Below, piece by piece: positions 7,997 to 16,984 of a stretch of 64,000 bases of DNA (position 1 is its first letter; each line of letters opens with the position of its first letter). Location of the stretch: NCBI RefSeq assembly GCF_020091585.1, contig NZ_CP083583.1, positions 806,001 to 870,000 of the forward strand, in the 5' to 3' direction. The notes beneath the pieces were generated by a model that had not been told where the DNA came from, made no database searches, and worked only from the letters and a program-made list of their open reading frames with translations. This stretch comes from Kovacikia minuta CCNUW1 (GTDB lineage: Bacteria; Cyanobacteriota; Cyanobacteriia; Leptolyngbyales; Leptolyngbyaceae). Both the position numbers and the translations under genes were made by a program.

Positions 7997-10900
7997 TCAT
8001 CCATGCCGCCCACATAGACGTGCGATCGTTTGCATCAACACCGCTGGCTCTATAGGCTTTGTGAGATGGGCTTGAAATCCTGCTTGCAGTGCCCGTTGCT
8101 GATCAACTTCTGCGGCATAGGCGGTCAGGGCAATTGCCTTTGGCAACAGCAAATCTCCTTTTAGAATTGTTTTGCCTTGTTGGGGGGAACGCGCGCGAAT
8201 TTGCTGCATTAGCATGTAGCCGTCCATCTCCGCCATGCCGATATCGCTGACCAACACATCGGGAGTGAACCGATTCAAAGCCTGCAATGCCTCGCCCCCA
8301 GAAGCAACCGCCGTTACAGTTGCGCCACCTTGTTGCAACACAAATGCTTGCAGTTCGCGAGCATCTGGCTCATCGTCTACGAGCAAAACTTGAATGCCTT
8401 TTAGAGGCAAGTCTGTGCTTAGTTGAATCCGAGTTGGCTTAGGGATGATAAATGTAGCCTGTTGTATTGTCGGCAATTGCAGGATAAAGGTTGCGCCCTG
8501 CCCTTCACCCAGACTCTCTGCCCACACAGTTCCTCCATGCATTTCAACAATTTGACGGACGATCGCCAGCCCTAACCCCAAGCCGCCAAATCTGCGGGTG
8601 GTTGAGCCATCTTCTTGCCGAAAATACTCAAATACATGCGGCAAAAACTCAGGCCTGATGCCTTTGCCTGTATCGATCACTCGAATTTGCGCGAGTTGCC
8701 CCATTTGCTTGAGTTCAACGGTTACTTGTCCACCATTGGGTGTGAACTTGACGGCATTGCTAAGCAAATTCCACACCGTTTGCTGCAACCGGGCAGCATC
8801 CCCAGAAACAGGGGCAACCTCTGGAGCCAGATTTAGGACGATTCCAATGTTTTTAGCCTCTGCTGCCAATTGCACGGTTTCCAGGGCAGCAGAAATCACA
8901 AAGGTCAAACTAACGGGAGCTACCGTTAGAGAGAGTTTGCCTTGCATGATGCGGGAGATGTCGAGCAAGTCTTCGATCAACTGCGTCTGGAGTTTGGCAT
9001 TACGTTCAATTGTGTTCAACGCTTCGCGTTGACGGGCAGCATCGAGTTTGCCGTTCTGGAGTAATTGAGTCCAACCCAGGATGGGATTTAGGGGCGATCG
9101 CAACTCATGGGAAAGTACAGCAAGAAACTCATCTTTAACACGATTGGCTCGTTCAGCCGCTTCTCGTGCCGCCTGTTCTCGATGGAGGAGCTGTTCCCGT
9201 TCAGCTTCCGCTTGTTTGCGTTCGTCTTCGGCGCGCTTGCGTTCGGTAATATCGTAAGACACTGCCAGCACTGCTTCTACTTCACGGCGATCGTTGTATA
9301 GGGGAATGCCGTGTGAAATGTAGTAGTGATCGTGGCTGTGATGCTCCCAGCTAAAGGGTTCACCATCTAGTGCCTGATGGAAATATGGCTCATAGATTGC
9401 TGCCAGATTGGGATCGAGTACCTCCCAGATGGTTTTGCCCACGAAGTCTTGAGAGATAAATCCTGCTCCCTCAAGGGCTTTGCCCTCGGCCAACTGATAG
9501 CGCAACTCCCGATCCACAATAAAGACAGCCCCATTGGGTAAGTTGGCGGCAACAGTACGGAGGCGGGCTTCACTCTGATGTAATGCTGCTTGAGCATCGA
9601 TTTCACTCTGGATATCGGTGCAGGTTCCCACCCACTTCGTCACTTGTCCCACCTCATTTTTGATGGGGGTGCCGCGTACCAACTGCCAGCGCCATTCACC
9701 CGTGTGGAAGCGGAAGCGATGTTTAATCTCCACGGGTTTGCCCGTTTCCAAACTGTGTCTCCAATCACGTGCGGTGTTTGGCAGATCCTGTGGATGCACA
9801 ACATCCTGCCAGTGCCAGTCATAAAGCTGCTCTGGGGGTAAACCGATGTAATCTGCCCACTGGGCGCTCAGATAGTCCACGTTGCCGTCGGGTGTGGCTG
9901 TCCAGATTAACTGTGGAACTGTGGCGGTCAGGGTACGAAACCGCTGCTCACTTTCGCGCAGGGCAATTTCTGCCTGTTTGCGATCGCTAATGTCACGCCC
10001 TGTGCCTGCCACGGCTTCAACCGCGCCATCTGCATCTAACAGCGGCACGAAAATGTATTCATAAACTCTTGTACCCAAAGTGCCCGTGTAGGGTGTTTCG
10101 TCTTTCAAGGGTTGGCGTGTGGTCATGACCTGTTGAATTTGCTGCTGAAGGCGATCGGCTAATTTGGGTGGATAATTGAGGTCAAAAAAGTTTTTACCGA
10201 CAATTTCTGCAAATGGCTTTTGCCAGAGATCAAGCAGTGGTTGGTTGGCATAGGTAAACCGCCCTGCCAGATCAAAGGTATAAATGAGATCACGGACAGA
10301 AGATAATACCCGATCGAGGCGACGACGAGCAGCAGCCTGACGCGATCGTCCCAGTTCCACGTTTGCCGCGACCCGTGCCAATAGTTCGCGAGCACTGAAG
10401 GGTTTAACCAGGTAATCATCGGCTCCGACACTTAGCCCTTCGACTGCTGCTGCTTCTCCGGCACGGGCAGACAGCAGCAGAATGGGAATCTCGCGGGTTC
10501 GTGGGTCGCGTCGCAACTGTTTGAGCAACTCGAACCCATCCATCCCCGGCATCATCACATCGCTGAGGACTAAATCGGGAGTTGAAGCTCGGACCGCGTT
10601 GAGGGCGGTGAATCCTTCGGTAAACACCTCAACCTGATAAAACGGGCTTAAGATGCGGTGCAGATAGTTCCGCATATCGGCATTGTCATCTACAAGGAAG
10701 ATGCGAGCGGGAGAGGGGGATGGGGGGGATAGGGCAGATGGGGGAGTAATTTCTTCCCCTTCTGCCCCACCTTCCCGGTCTGTCAAAAGCCAGCTGGATG
10801 CCTCCTGGACATAGGAAGTGGCACTATTTGTTGGTTGACCCTGCCTGCCGGGATCGCGTTTCTCTAAAGCCGAGGCTGCGCCAACACCCTGTATAGCAGC

Positions 10901-12691
10901 AGGCGATGGGTGCAGCGGTAACTGGACGCGAAATGTGCTGCCCTGACCCAGGGTACTTTTGACTGCGATCGTACCGCCGTGTAGATGCACCAGTTCTTGC
11001 ACCAGCGATAGCCCAATTCCCGTGCCTTCAAATGTGCGTCCCTGTGCGCCTTCAACGCGATGAAAGCGCTCAAATAATTGGGGCAGATCGGCGTCGGGAA
11101 TGCCTGTGCCCGTGTCTTGTACTTCCAGCTCAACAACTTGGGAAAAGGCGAAGGGTGAAGGGCGAAGGGCGAAGGTATCTTCCCTTTCCCCTTTCCCCTT
11201 TCCCCTTTCCCTTTCTCCCCATCGCAAGCTCACTCGAATTTCCCCCTCAAAGGTGAACTTAAACGCATTCGAGAGTAGATTCAGCACAATCTTTTCCCAC
11301 ATATCCCGATCCACCGACACGGGTTGTGGTAGAGCGGGACAATCCACGATCAATCGCAGTCCCGCCTGCTCAATCGCAGACTGAAATAGACTGGTTAATT
11401 CAATGGTATAGATGGCGAGATCCGTGGGTTCAAAATGGGCTTGAGCGCGTCCGGCTTCAATCCGCGAAAAGTCAAGCAGGGTATTGACGAGCTTGAGTAG
11501 CCGCTGGGCGTTGCGCTGGGCGATCGTGATTTGCTCTCGTTCGACGGCAGGCAAACGGTTACTTTGCAGCACCTCTTCTAGCGGATTGAGCATCAACGTT
11601 AAAGGGGTGCGAAACTCGTGACTGACGTTCGAAAAAAAGGCAGTCTTTGCCCGATCGAGTTCGGTTAACGCTTCGGCACGCCGACGCTCTTCCTCATACG
11701 CCTGAGCATTGCGAATCGATACGGAAACCTGTCCGACTAACAACTCGTAGAACGATCGATACCCTTCATCGAGTGCCCGATTGGGATTCACGCCAGCGAT
11801 TAACACGCCCAGCGGGGCAGCTCGACCAGAGGAGGCGATCGGCATCATCAGAGCCGAGTGGACTGGCTCATTCCACGGACCTCCGGGTATGATCCTGTGG
11901 TGCTCCAAGGTTTCTACCAGAACGATTTCACCAGCCGCCGCTGGCGCAAACGACCAGAGCGGGTGGCTTGTCGTAAAGTCAATTGAATCGGGGCAAAGCG
12001 GTTGGTCTACCGTTAAGCCCACTGCCCCTTGCAGGGTGAGCGTTCTGCCGTCCGACTCTCGTAAATAAAGCAGGGCAAACGGAACATCTAAGGGATGAGC
12101 CGCGATCGCCGTCATCAAATCCTGACAGGTGTCCTGCACACTGCGCGTTTCACCCGTTTGAGCAGCCAGATCTCGCAACAGGCGTAGTCGCCGTTCTCCT
12201 AAAACTTGCTGCGTTACCTCGCTACAAACCCCCAACATTCCCACAATTTGGCCATCATCATCTTCGGCAGGGGCGTGCGACACGCTGAAGTAGGATTCTT
12301 CTCGATAGCCAGCGCGTTCTAGAACTAGCGGCAGTGCTGGAGTCCAGTTGGCGACCCCCGTTGCCATCACCCGCTGAATCATCGGTCCGAGCGTATCCCA
12401 GGCTTCTGCCAGGGTTTCCCGGATGTCCGTTCCCAGGGCTGCTGGATGCTTATCCCCAATCAACTCAGAGTAGGCATCGTTGTAAAACTGTGTGAATTGA
12501 GATCCCCACGTCAGCACCATTGGATAGCGTGAGGTGAGTAATGTTTTGACCAGCGATTTGAGGCTTTGGGACCAGGTCTGTACTGATCCAACGGGTGTTT
12601 GTGACCAATCGAGCGAGTGCATCAACTCACCCATTTCGCCACCGTTTGCAAAAATGGAGTTGGCAGCTTTGCCCTGCACTGAACCTGTCAT
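7997..12691 (-). CDS. double hybrid sensor histidine kinase (PAS/GAF/HK/REC/PAS x3/HK/REC)
   Basis: Start chosen at 12691: ATG overlaps the stop of the XRE gene (ATGA), giving 1564 residues; an upstream ATG at 12811 would run through the XRE gene. Order: PAS-like sensor (30-160), GAF (170-330), HisKA with H358 (SNVSHEFRTPL), HATPase (455-590), receiver with phospho-acceptor D711 (LVLSDVMMPGMDG), three PAS domains (about 800-1170), second HisKA (VLSHELRSPLNP), second HATPase, and C-terminal receiver (LVSDIGMAEMDG). It has no membrane helix, so it is cytosolic. Two kinase cores and two receivers in one chain point to an internal phosphorelay. The first HATPase domain carries a low-complexity insertion at residues 492-517 (GKGKGERE and similar), encoded by heptamer-like repeats at 11140-11218. 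Confidence 0.93.
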   Translation of the reverse strand: MTGSVQGKAANSIFANGGEMGELMHSLDWSQTPVGSVQTWSQSLKSLVKTLLTSRYPMVLTWGSQFTQFYNDAYSELIGDKHPAALGTDIRETLAEAWDTLGPMIQRVMATGVANWTPALPLVLERAGYREESYFSVSHAPAEDDDGQIVGMLGVCSEVTQQVLGERRLRLLRDLAAQTGETRSVQDTCQDLMTAIAAHPLDVPFALLYLRESDGRTLTLQGAVGLTVDQPLCPDSIDFTTSHPLWSFAPAAAGEIVLVETLEHHRIIPGGPWNEPVHSALMMPIASSGRAAPLGVLIAGVNPNRALDEGYRSFYELLVGQVSVSIRNAQAYEEERRRAEALTELDRAKTAFFSNVSHEFRTPLTLMLNPLEEVLQSNRLPAVEREQITIAQRNAQRLLKLVNTLLDFSRIEAGRAQAHFEPTDLAIYTIELTSLFQSAIEQAGLRLIVDCPALPQPVSVDRDMWEKIVLNLLSNAFKFTFEGEIRVSLRWGERERGKGKGEREDTFALRPSPFAFSQVVELEVQDTGTGIPDADLPQLFERFHRVEGAQGRTFEGTGIGLSLVQELVHLHGGTIAVKSTLGQGSTFRVQLPLHPSPAAIQGVGAASALEKRDPGRQGQPTNSATSYVQEASSWLLTDREGGAEGEEITPPSALSPPSPSPARIFLVDDNADMRNYLHRILSPFYQVEVFTEGFTALNAVRASTPDLVLSDVMMPGMDGFELLKQLRRDPRTREIPILLLSARAGEAAAVEGLSVGADDYLVKPFSARELLARVAANVELGRSRQAAARRRLDRVLSSVRDLIYTFDLAGRFTYANQPLLDLWQKPFAEIVGKNFFDLNYPPKLADRLQQQIQQVMTTRQPLKDETPYTGTLGTRVYEYIFVPLLDADGAVEAVAGTGRDISDRKQAEIALRESEQRFRTLTATVPQLIWTATPDGNVDYLSAQWADYIGLPPEQLYDWHWQDVVHPQDLPNTARDWRHSLETGKPVEIKHRFRFHTGEWRWQLVRGTPIKNEVGQVTKWVGTCTDIQSEIDAQAALHQSEARLRTVAANLPNGAVFIVDRELRYQLAEGKALEGAGFISQDFVGKTIWEVLDPNLAAIYEPYFHQALDGEPFSWEHHSHDHYYISHGIPLYNDRREVEAVLAVSYDITERKRAEDERKQAEAEREQLLHREQAAREAAERANRVKDEFLAVLSHELRSPLNPILGWTQLLQNGKLDAARQREALNTIERNAKLQTQLIEDLLDISRIMQGKLSLTVAPVSLTFVISAALETVQLAAEAKNIGIVLNLAPEVAPVSGDAARLQQTVWNLLSNAVKFTPNGGQVTVELKQMGQLAQIRVIDTGKGIRPEFLPHVFEYFRQEDGSTTRRFGGLGLGLAIVRQIVEMHGGTVWAESLGEGQGATFILQLPTIQQATFIIPKPTRIQLSTDLPLKGIQVLLVDDEPDARELQAFVLQQGGATVTAVASGGEALQALNRFTPDVLVSDIGMAEMDGYMLMQQIRARSPQQGKTILKGDLLLPKAIALTAYAAEVDQQRALQAGFQAHLTKPIEPAVLMQTIARLCGRHG

Positions 12692-13032
12692 CCCCACGGT
12701 TTCCCAAAATACTGAGCAAGAATATCTGTGCCCTGTTCCCCCATTTGCTGTAGGAGCAGTTCGATCTGCTTTAATGCGATCGGCATGGGCTTTGTCCGCC
12801 CGTTTTCCCAACGATTCACACTTTGAAAGGAAACTCCCAGCTTTTCGGCAAATTTGACTTGTGAGAGATCAAGCCGCTGTCGCGTTTCTCGTACCAAGGC
12901 TGCTAGAACGCCGGTACAGAAACCGGGTTTCTGCTGTGAGATGCTCAAGTTTCGTTGCATATCCTCACCAGAAACCCGGTTTCTCGAAATACTGTACCAA
13001 TGCTCTAGCTCTGACTGCTCAATTGCAGACAT
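12688..13032 (-). CDS. XRE-family HTH regulator with an in-frame 34-codon MITE insertion
   Basis: A 114-residue regulator from the ATG at 13032 (AGGGG just upstream); an ATG at 13056 lacks such a site. The C-terminal two thirds is a standard XRE helix-turn-helix: LAALVRETRQRLDLSQVKFA, then GVSFQSVNRWENGRTKP. Residues from about SEL to VLA (12904-13005) are encoded by the 106-bp repeat listed separately. Removing 102 bp restores EQSEL joined directly to AALVRETRQ, a natural N-terminus. The stop overlaps the kinase start (ATGA), so regulator and kinase form an operon and are probably partners. Whether the insertion still allows DNA binding is unknown; it lies before helix 1. Confidence 0.85.
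   Translation of the reverse strand: MSAIEQSELEHWYSISRNRVSGEDMQRNLSISQQKPGFCTGVLAALVRETRQRLDLSQVKFAEKLGVSFQSVNRWENGRTKPMPIALKQIELLLQQMGEQGTDILAQYFGKPWG
12903..13008. mobile_element. 106-bp MITE-like element, copy 2, inside the XRE gene
   Basis: Same element as at 6882-6987, with CTAG at both ends and the same orientation. Read on the minus strand in the XRE frame it has no stop codon and encodes a peptide with HWYSISRNRVSGED and ISQQKPGFCTGV. The net insertion, assuming a TA duplication, is 102 bp or 34 codons. Confidence 0.8.
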
Positions 13033-13255
13033 AGAACCCCTACTCTTAAATGGCATTTATCAGCTATAACACCTGGTATAGTTTGGTTTTATCTATCCAG
13101 GGAGGGAGAAGTAATGGTCGTCACGTTTCTGGGTAACTGCCATCGCCCCGACCTTATCTGTCTTTAACAGTCTATGCAGGGGGATGGAATCAGAGACAGA
13201 AATCGGTGGATTGAACCTCATCTATCTGGCGCTCCGATTGTTTGATTGGTATAAC

Positions 13256-13424
13256 TTATTAACCCGGCAGCTTTTGTTCCTACATATTTTGGAATTGCGC
13301 CATGATTGCGTAGGGTGCTGTTAGCGACAGCGTAACGCACCGAGGCGTGGGTTAGCGGTGCGTTACGGCGATGCCTAACAGCACCCTACAGCTCATGCTA
13401 GATCAAATATTGCCAGGTTAATAA
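13256..13424. repeat. nested inverted repeat between the XRE operon and the sensor kinase
   Basis: The outer arms TTATTAACCCGGCA (13256-13269) and TGCCAGGTTAATAA (13411-13424) are inverted with one mismatch. Inside lies a second palindrome (13310-13389) with GTAGGGTGCTGTTAG at one end, its complement at the other, and CGTAACGCACCG / CGGTGCGTTACG arms nearer the centre. The inner part is a common bacterial intergenic palindrome. Further on (13465-13535) is a looser inverted pair rich in GGTGGGAG. There is no coding sequence in 13057-13567. Confidence 0.6.
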
Positions 13425-13567
13425 ACCGCTCCTGGGCTATTGTCCGAGGGGGGAGTGCCCTCAAGAGAAGGAGGGTGAGCGGGTGGGAGAGGGCGAAATG
13501 CCTAAGATCTCACCCTCCCACCCTCGCTCTCTTAATGTCTATCGTTTCCTAAATAGGACTACCACGG

Positions 13568-15604
13568 TTAATTAACCGATGCTTTTGTCAGTCTTGCCGG
13601 AATATGGATAGCAAATTCTGTTCCCTGCCCTGGTTGAGAAAGGCATTTTAAGGTTCCGTTATGTTTGTCCACCACAATTTGATGGCTGATGGCAAGCCCC
13701 AGCCCTGTGCCCTTACCAACAGGTTTTGTGGTGTAAAAAGGCTCAAACAGCCGCTCTTGAACAGCCGCAGGAATGCCAGGACCGTTATCAGCAATATAAA
13801 TTGCTACTTCATCGCTATTCAACATTCTGGTGGAGATGCGAATCTGGGGAGATTGATTGGTCGTTTCCACTGCACTGGATTGGGATGTGTGTTCATCTAA
13901 CGCATCGATCGCATTACTCAAAATGTTCATGAATACCTGATTCAATTGTCCTGCGTAGCATTCGATCAACGGTAACTTGCCATAGTCTTTGATGATTTCA
14001 ATTCCTTTGTGATCCGATCGATCTTTGAGACGACTGTGGAGAATCAATAGGGTACTATCAATTCCTTCGTGAATATCCACAGGTTTCATTTCTGCTTCGT
14101 CTAGGCGGGAGAAGTTGCGGAGTGACAGGATAATTTGGCGAATTCGATCGGCACCCATCTTCATTGATTTCAGCAGCTTGGGTAAATCCTCTGCTAAAAA
14201 CTCCAGGTCAATGTCTGTAATTTCTGCCTGAATCTCGTCAACGGGTGTGGGGTAATGCTGCTGATAAAGCTGGACTAAGTTCAGCAAATCTTCCGCATAC
14301 TGACCCGCCGGTTGTAAGTTGCCGTAGATGAAGTTAATTGGATTGTTAATTTCATGGGCAATGCCCGCAATCAATTGCCCCAAACTGGACATTTTTTCAG
14401 TCTGCACCAGTTGCGCCTGGGTTGTTTGCAACTCGTGCAGCGTTGTCTGAAGCTGTTGGGCTTGCGTTTGCGCCTGATGGGCAGCGGTGCGGGCTTGTTC
14501 GTACAGATCGGACTGGTCAATAGCAATTGCAAGCTGGTCGGCAATATCCTGCATTAACTCAACCTCGGTCTCACTCCAGGGACGCACGCTGCTCGCATGT
14601 TCGCAAACGATGACACCCTGACGACCAGAATGAGTCCGAATTGAGACTGCGAGGAGAGAGGTAAACCCCTGTGTTTGTAGCTGTCCTCGAATCTCATCGT
14701 GGGGCGATTCTAGTTTGGCGACATCATCAATCTGAAACACCCGATGCTGAAGCACAGCCTCTCCCAATTCCTTAATTTCTCGGATTGGGTAATGATGCAA
14801 GTAATCTTCTGATTCGGAATTGGATGCTTCATGGCTTAATTGAAATTTTGCTGAATTGCGATCGTCGTACCACAAAAACTTACAGCGATCGACATCCAGC
14901 AAATGCCGAATCTCATAAACGGCTGTGCTGAGAATCGTATCCAGTTCCAGCGATCGCCGAATTTGGCTAGAAAGGTTGCGCTTCAATAATTCGACGCGAT
15001 GACCTAGCGCCTGGAGATCCTGATTGGCTTCAATTAATTCCCGTGATTTTTGCTGCAATAGGCAACTGTATTGAATCGCCTGCGCCGCCTCTGCCAGCAT
15101 ATCAATGACCAGTTCGGAGGTGGGAAACTGGACATCATCCATCCCTAACCAGGGTTGGGGCTTGTGCAAGGCATCGTTGCTATAAACAATTTGAAACTGA
15201 CCATCGGGTTGAATTTTGCCAATGCGGCAGGTTTTCCAGAGGTGCTGGTTTTGCTCAACCCGCACGACCCCACCCGGTGTGGTGAGAGTTTGCCCACAGG
15301 CAGCCGCACGCACCTGATCGACATCAAACGATCGAGCCTGTTCAACGGCCTGTTTCCACAGGTAGACCTGCACATAGGCAGCTTCTACCGGATCGCAGGT
15401 GACGCGATCGTCACCATACATTGCCTTAAAGTTACGGACAAAGGTGTGATTGTGGGGAGTGTCTAAGCTTTGAAAATAGTTGTGCGCGGCATAGTGCCCC
15501 ACCATTGTGTCTGCCCCAATCTGGCGCACTTCATCTTCTGTGACGCTCACCGCCAGAATGGGAATGTCTTCAGCCCAAATGCCTGCTGCTTTCGTACTGC
15601 GGAT
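13568..15604 (-). CDS. sensor histidine kinase, C-terminal part of a frameshifted gene (GAF-HisKA-HATPase)
   Basis: Continues the frame of the 15570-16250 substrate-binding domain after a one-base shift at the AAAA run 15605-15608. It begins with the end of the binding domain (SVTEDEVRQIGADTMVGHYA), then a linker coiled coil, a GAF domain (LDTILSTAVYEIRHLLDVDRC onward), a second coiled coil, HisKA with the phospho-acceptor in GIAHEINNPINF, and a HATPase domain (NAIDAL, DNGPGIP, GKGTGLGLAIS). The listed frame could start at a GTG (15550), but that cuts the binding domain and is not a natural start. Dropping one T (minus strand) gives a single 893-residue protein. No membrane helices are seen, so ligand sensing would be cytosolic. 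Confidence 0.85.
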   Translation of the reverse strand: MRSTKAAGIWAEDIPILAVSVTEDEVRQIGADTMVGHYAAHNYFQSLDTPHNHTFVRNFKAMYGDDRVTCDPVEAAYVQVYLWKQAVEQARSFDVDQVRAAACGQTLTTPGGVVRVEQNQHLWKTCRIGKIQPDGQFQIVYSNDALHKPQPWLGMDDVQFPTSELVIDMLAEAAQAIQYSCLLQQKSRELIEANQDLQALGHRVELLKRNLSSQIRRSLELDTILSTAVYEIRHLLDVDRCKFLWYDDRNSAKFQLSHEASNSESEDYLHHYPIREIKELGEAVLQHRVFQIDDVAKLESPHDEIRGQLQTQGFTSLLAVSIRTHSGRQGVIVCEHASSVRPWSETEVELMQDIADQLAIAIDQSDLYEQARTAAHQAQTQAQQLQTTLHELQTTQAQLVQTEKMSSLGQLIAGIAHEINNPINFIYGNLQPAGQYAEDLLNLVQLYQQHYPTPVDEIQAEITDIDLEFLAEDLPKLLKSMKMGADRIRQIILSLRNFSRLDEAEMKPVDIHEGIDSTLLILHSRLKDRSDHKGIEIIKDYGKLPLIECYAGQLNQVFMNILSNAIDALDEHTSQSSAVETTNQSPQIRISTRMLNSDEVAIYIADNGPGIPAAVQERLFEPFYTTKPVGKGTGLGLAISHQIVVDKHNGTLKCLSQPGQGTEFAIHIPARLTKASVN

Positions 15605-16250
15605 AAAAGCCCAGATTACTGTCGCTGTTCACGGTGCTGAATACCACATCAGGCTGCGATCGCTTAATGCGTTGCACCGTTGCTTCAAACGACTGCACCC
15701 CGATCGGAATATACTCCTCACCCAGAACCGCCCCCCCAAAGCGGCGCAGTTTGGCTTTAATGATTTTGTGGCAGGTGTGGGAGAAGACAATATCTGAGCC
15801 TACCAGGTAGAAGCGGTTGCCTTTGTTTTCTAACAGCCAATTGACCGCTGGCTCGACCTGCTGATTGGGGCAGGCTCCTGTGTAGAAGATGTTTTTAGAA
15901 CACTCCAACCCCTCATACTGCACGGGGTACCACAGCAACGTGTTGAATTCTTCCAGGGTCGGCAGGATATATTTGCGCACCGTCGATGTCCAGCAGCCAA
16001 AAATGGTGGCAACCTGATCCTGTTGCACCAGCTTTGTCACCTTCTCCGCAAAGATGGCAGGTTCCGAGGCACCATCTTCAATGACTGGTTCAATCCGCTT
16101 ACCGAGCACTCCCCCTGCCTGGTTAATTTCGGCAATTGCCATCAGTTCAGCATCTTTTAGCGCTATCTCACCGATCGCCCAGGGACCGACGAGCGAATGC
16201 AGAATTCCTACTTTGATCGTCGGGTCTTCGGAGTAGCCAGGTTGATTCAT
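15570..16250 (-). CDS. urea/amide-binding-type sensor domain, N-terminal part of the frameshifted kinase
   Basis: A type I periplasmic-binding-protein domain resembling UrtA/AmiC: TIKVGILHSLVGPWAIGEIALKDAE..., INQAGGVLGKRIEPVIEDGAS, FGCWTSTVRKYILPTLEEFN and LVGSDIVFSHTCHKI. Unlike transport proteins it has no signal peptide. The frame breaks after NSDSNLGFYPQYESS; the family continuation (F-IRSTKAAGIWAEDIP) is present one frame over. Together with 13568-15604 this is a kinase whose input is a nitrogen-compound receptor; the family suggests a urea or short-chain amide ligand, which is inference. The cause may be a sequencing error or a real mutation. Confidence 0.85.
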   Translation of the reverse strand: MNQPGYSEDPTIKVGILHSLVGPWAIGEIALKDAELMAIAEINQAGGVLGKRIEPVIEDGASEPAIFAEKVTKLVQQDQVATIFGCWTSTVRKYILPTLEEFNTLLWYPVQYEGLECSKNIFYTGACPNQQVEPAVNWLLENKGNRFYLVGSDIVFSHTCHKIIKAKLRRFGGAVLGEEYIPIGVQSFEATVQRIKRSQPDVVFSTVNSDSNLGFYPQYESSRHLG

Positions 16251-16411
16251 GGAAGTAACTGAATTTAGATTGCGCTTTAGATTATTCCTAACTGCACACC
16301 CTTGCTGTACCCGTTGAGCAAGATCAGCGTTGTTCGCGTTTGGGTTTCATCACTCAATGCCGGACAATTAAGACCTGAACACTAGAATTCCCAAACTCTT
16401 CCGGGAGATAA

Positions 16412-16801
16412 CTAATCACCGCAATATACAATCAAGTCCACCTCAACATCCCCCTGACCTGCCAGGGCAATTACCCCGATCGTCGTGCGACCAGGACGAC
16501 GCCCATCTTTGAAATAGGAGGAGAACACCTCGTTGACCGCCTGGAAGTCGCGAAAATCGGTGAGGAACAGTCGTGCCATGACGGTGTTGTCAAAGCTGGC
16601 ATTGGCATGATCCAGAACTAACTTCAGGTTCTCCATAACCTGTTTGGTTTGGTCTGGAATCGGTCCCCGGTTAATTTGACCGGTTACCGGATCTTCTGCC
16701 AATTGACCCGTCACAAACAAAAAATCGCCCGCTCGTACCGCATGGGAATAGGGGGAGGGGGGTGGCAGAAGGTTGTCGGGGAGGGTGATGTATTCGAGCA
16801 T
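16412..16801 (-). CDS. ridA: RidA/YjgF/YER057c/UK114 family enamine/imine deaminase
   Basis: RidA proteins hydrolyse reactive enamines and imines made by PLP enzymes. I start it at the ATG at 16801, giving 129 residues, the usual family length; an ATG at 16858 would add 19 residues of unlikely sequence. Visible family features are YSHAVRAGDFLFVTGQLAEDP, VMENLKLVLDHANASFDN, and the catalytic region PGRTTIGVIAL with the conserved Arg, followed by GDVEVDLIVY with the acidic residue. It is the last gene in line with the ABC transporter operon, separated from it by a 106-bp element, so read-through is possible but not shown. Confidence 0.9.
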   Translation of the reverse strand: MLEYITLPDNLLPPPSPYSHAVRAGDFLFVTGQLAEDPVTGQINRGPIPDQTKQVMENLKLVLDHANASFDNTVMARLFLTDFRDFQAVNEVFSSYFKDGRRPGRTTIGVIALAGQGDVEVDLIVYCGD

Positions 16802-16878
16802 GGATATCGGTAGAAGGTCGATGAGCTTGGCAAGATGGGCCTGACAAATAGGATGCATTCCTACAATTCATCACTCTA

Positions 16879-16984
16879 CTAGAACGCCGGTACAGAAACC
16901 GGGTTTCTGCTGTGAGATGCTCAATTTTCGCTGAATATCCTCACCAGAAACCCGGTTTCTCGAAATACTGTACCGATGCTCTAG
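16879..16984. mobile_element. 106-bp MITE-like element, copy 3, overlapping the ssuB-like stop codon
   Basis: Same length, ends and orientation as copies 1 and 2. Its right-hand CTAG (16981-16984) supplies the TAG stop of the ATPase gene read on the minus strand. It fills the gap between that gene and ridA. Confidence 0.78.

Noticed and set aside
7779-8075. 98-codon frame between the HTH and hybrid kinase genes
   Set aside because: No ribosome-binding site; its second half is antisense to the kinase.
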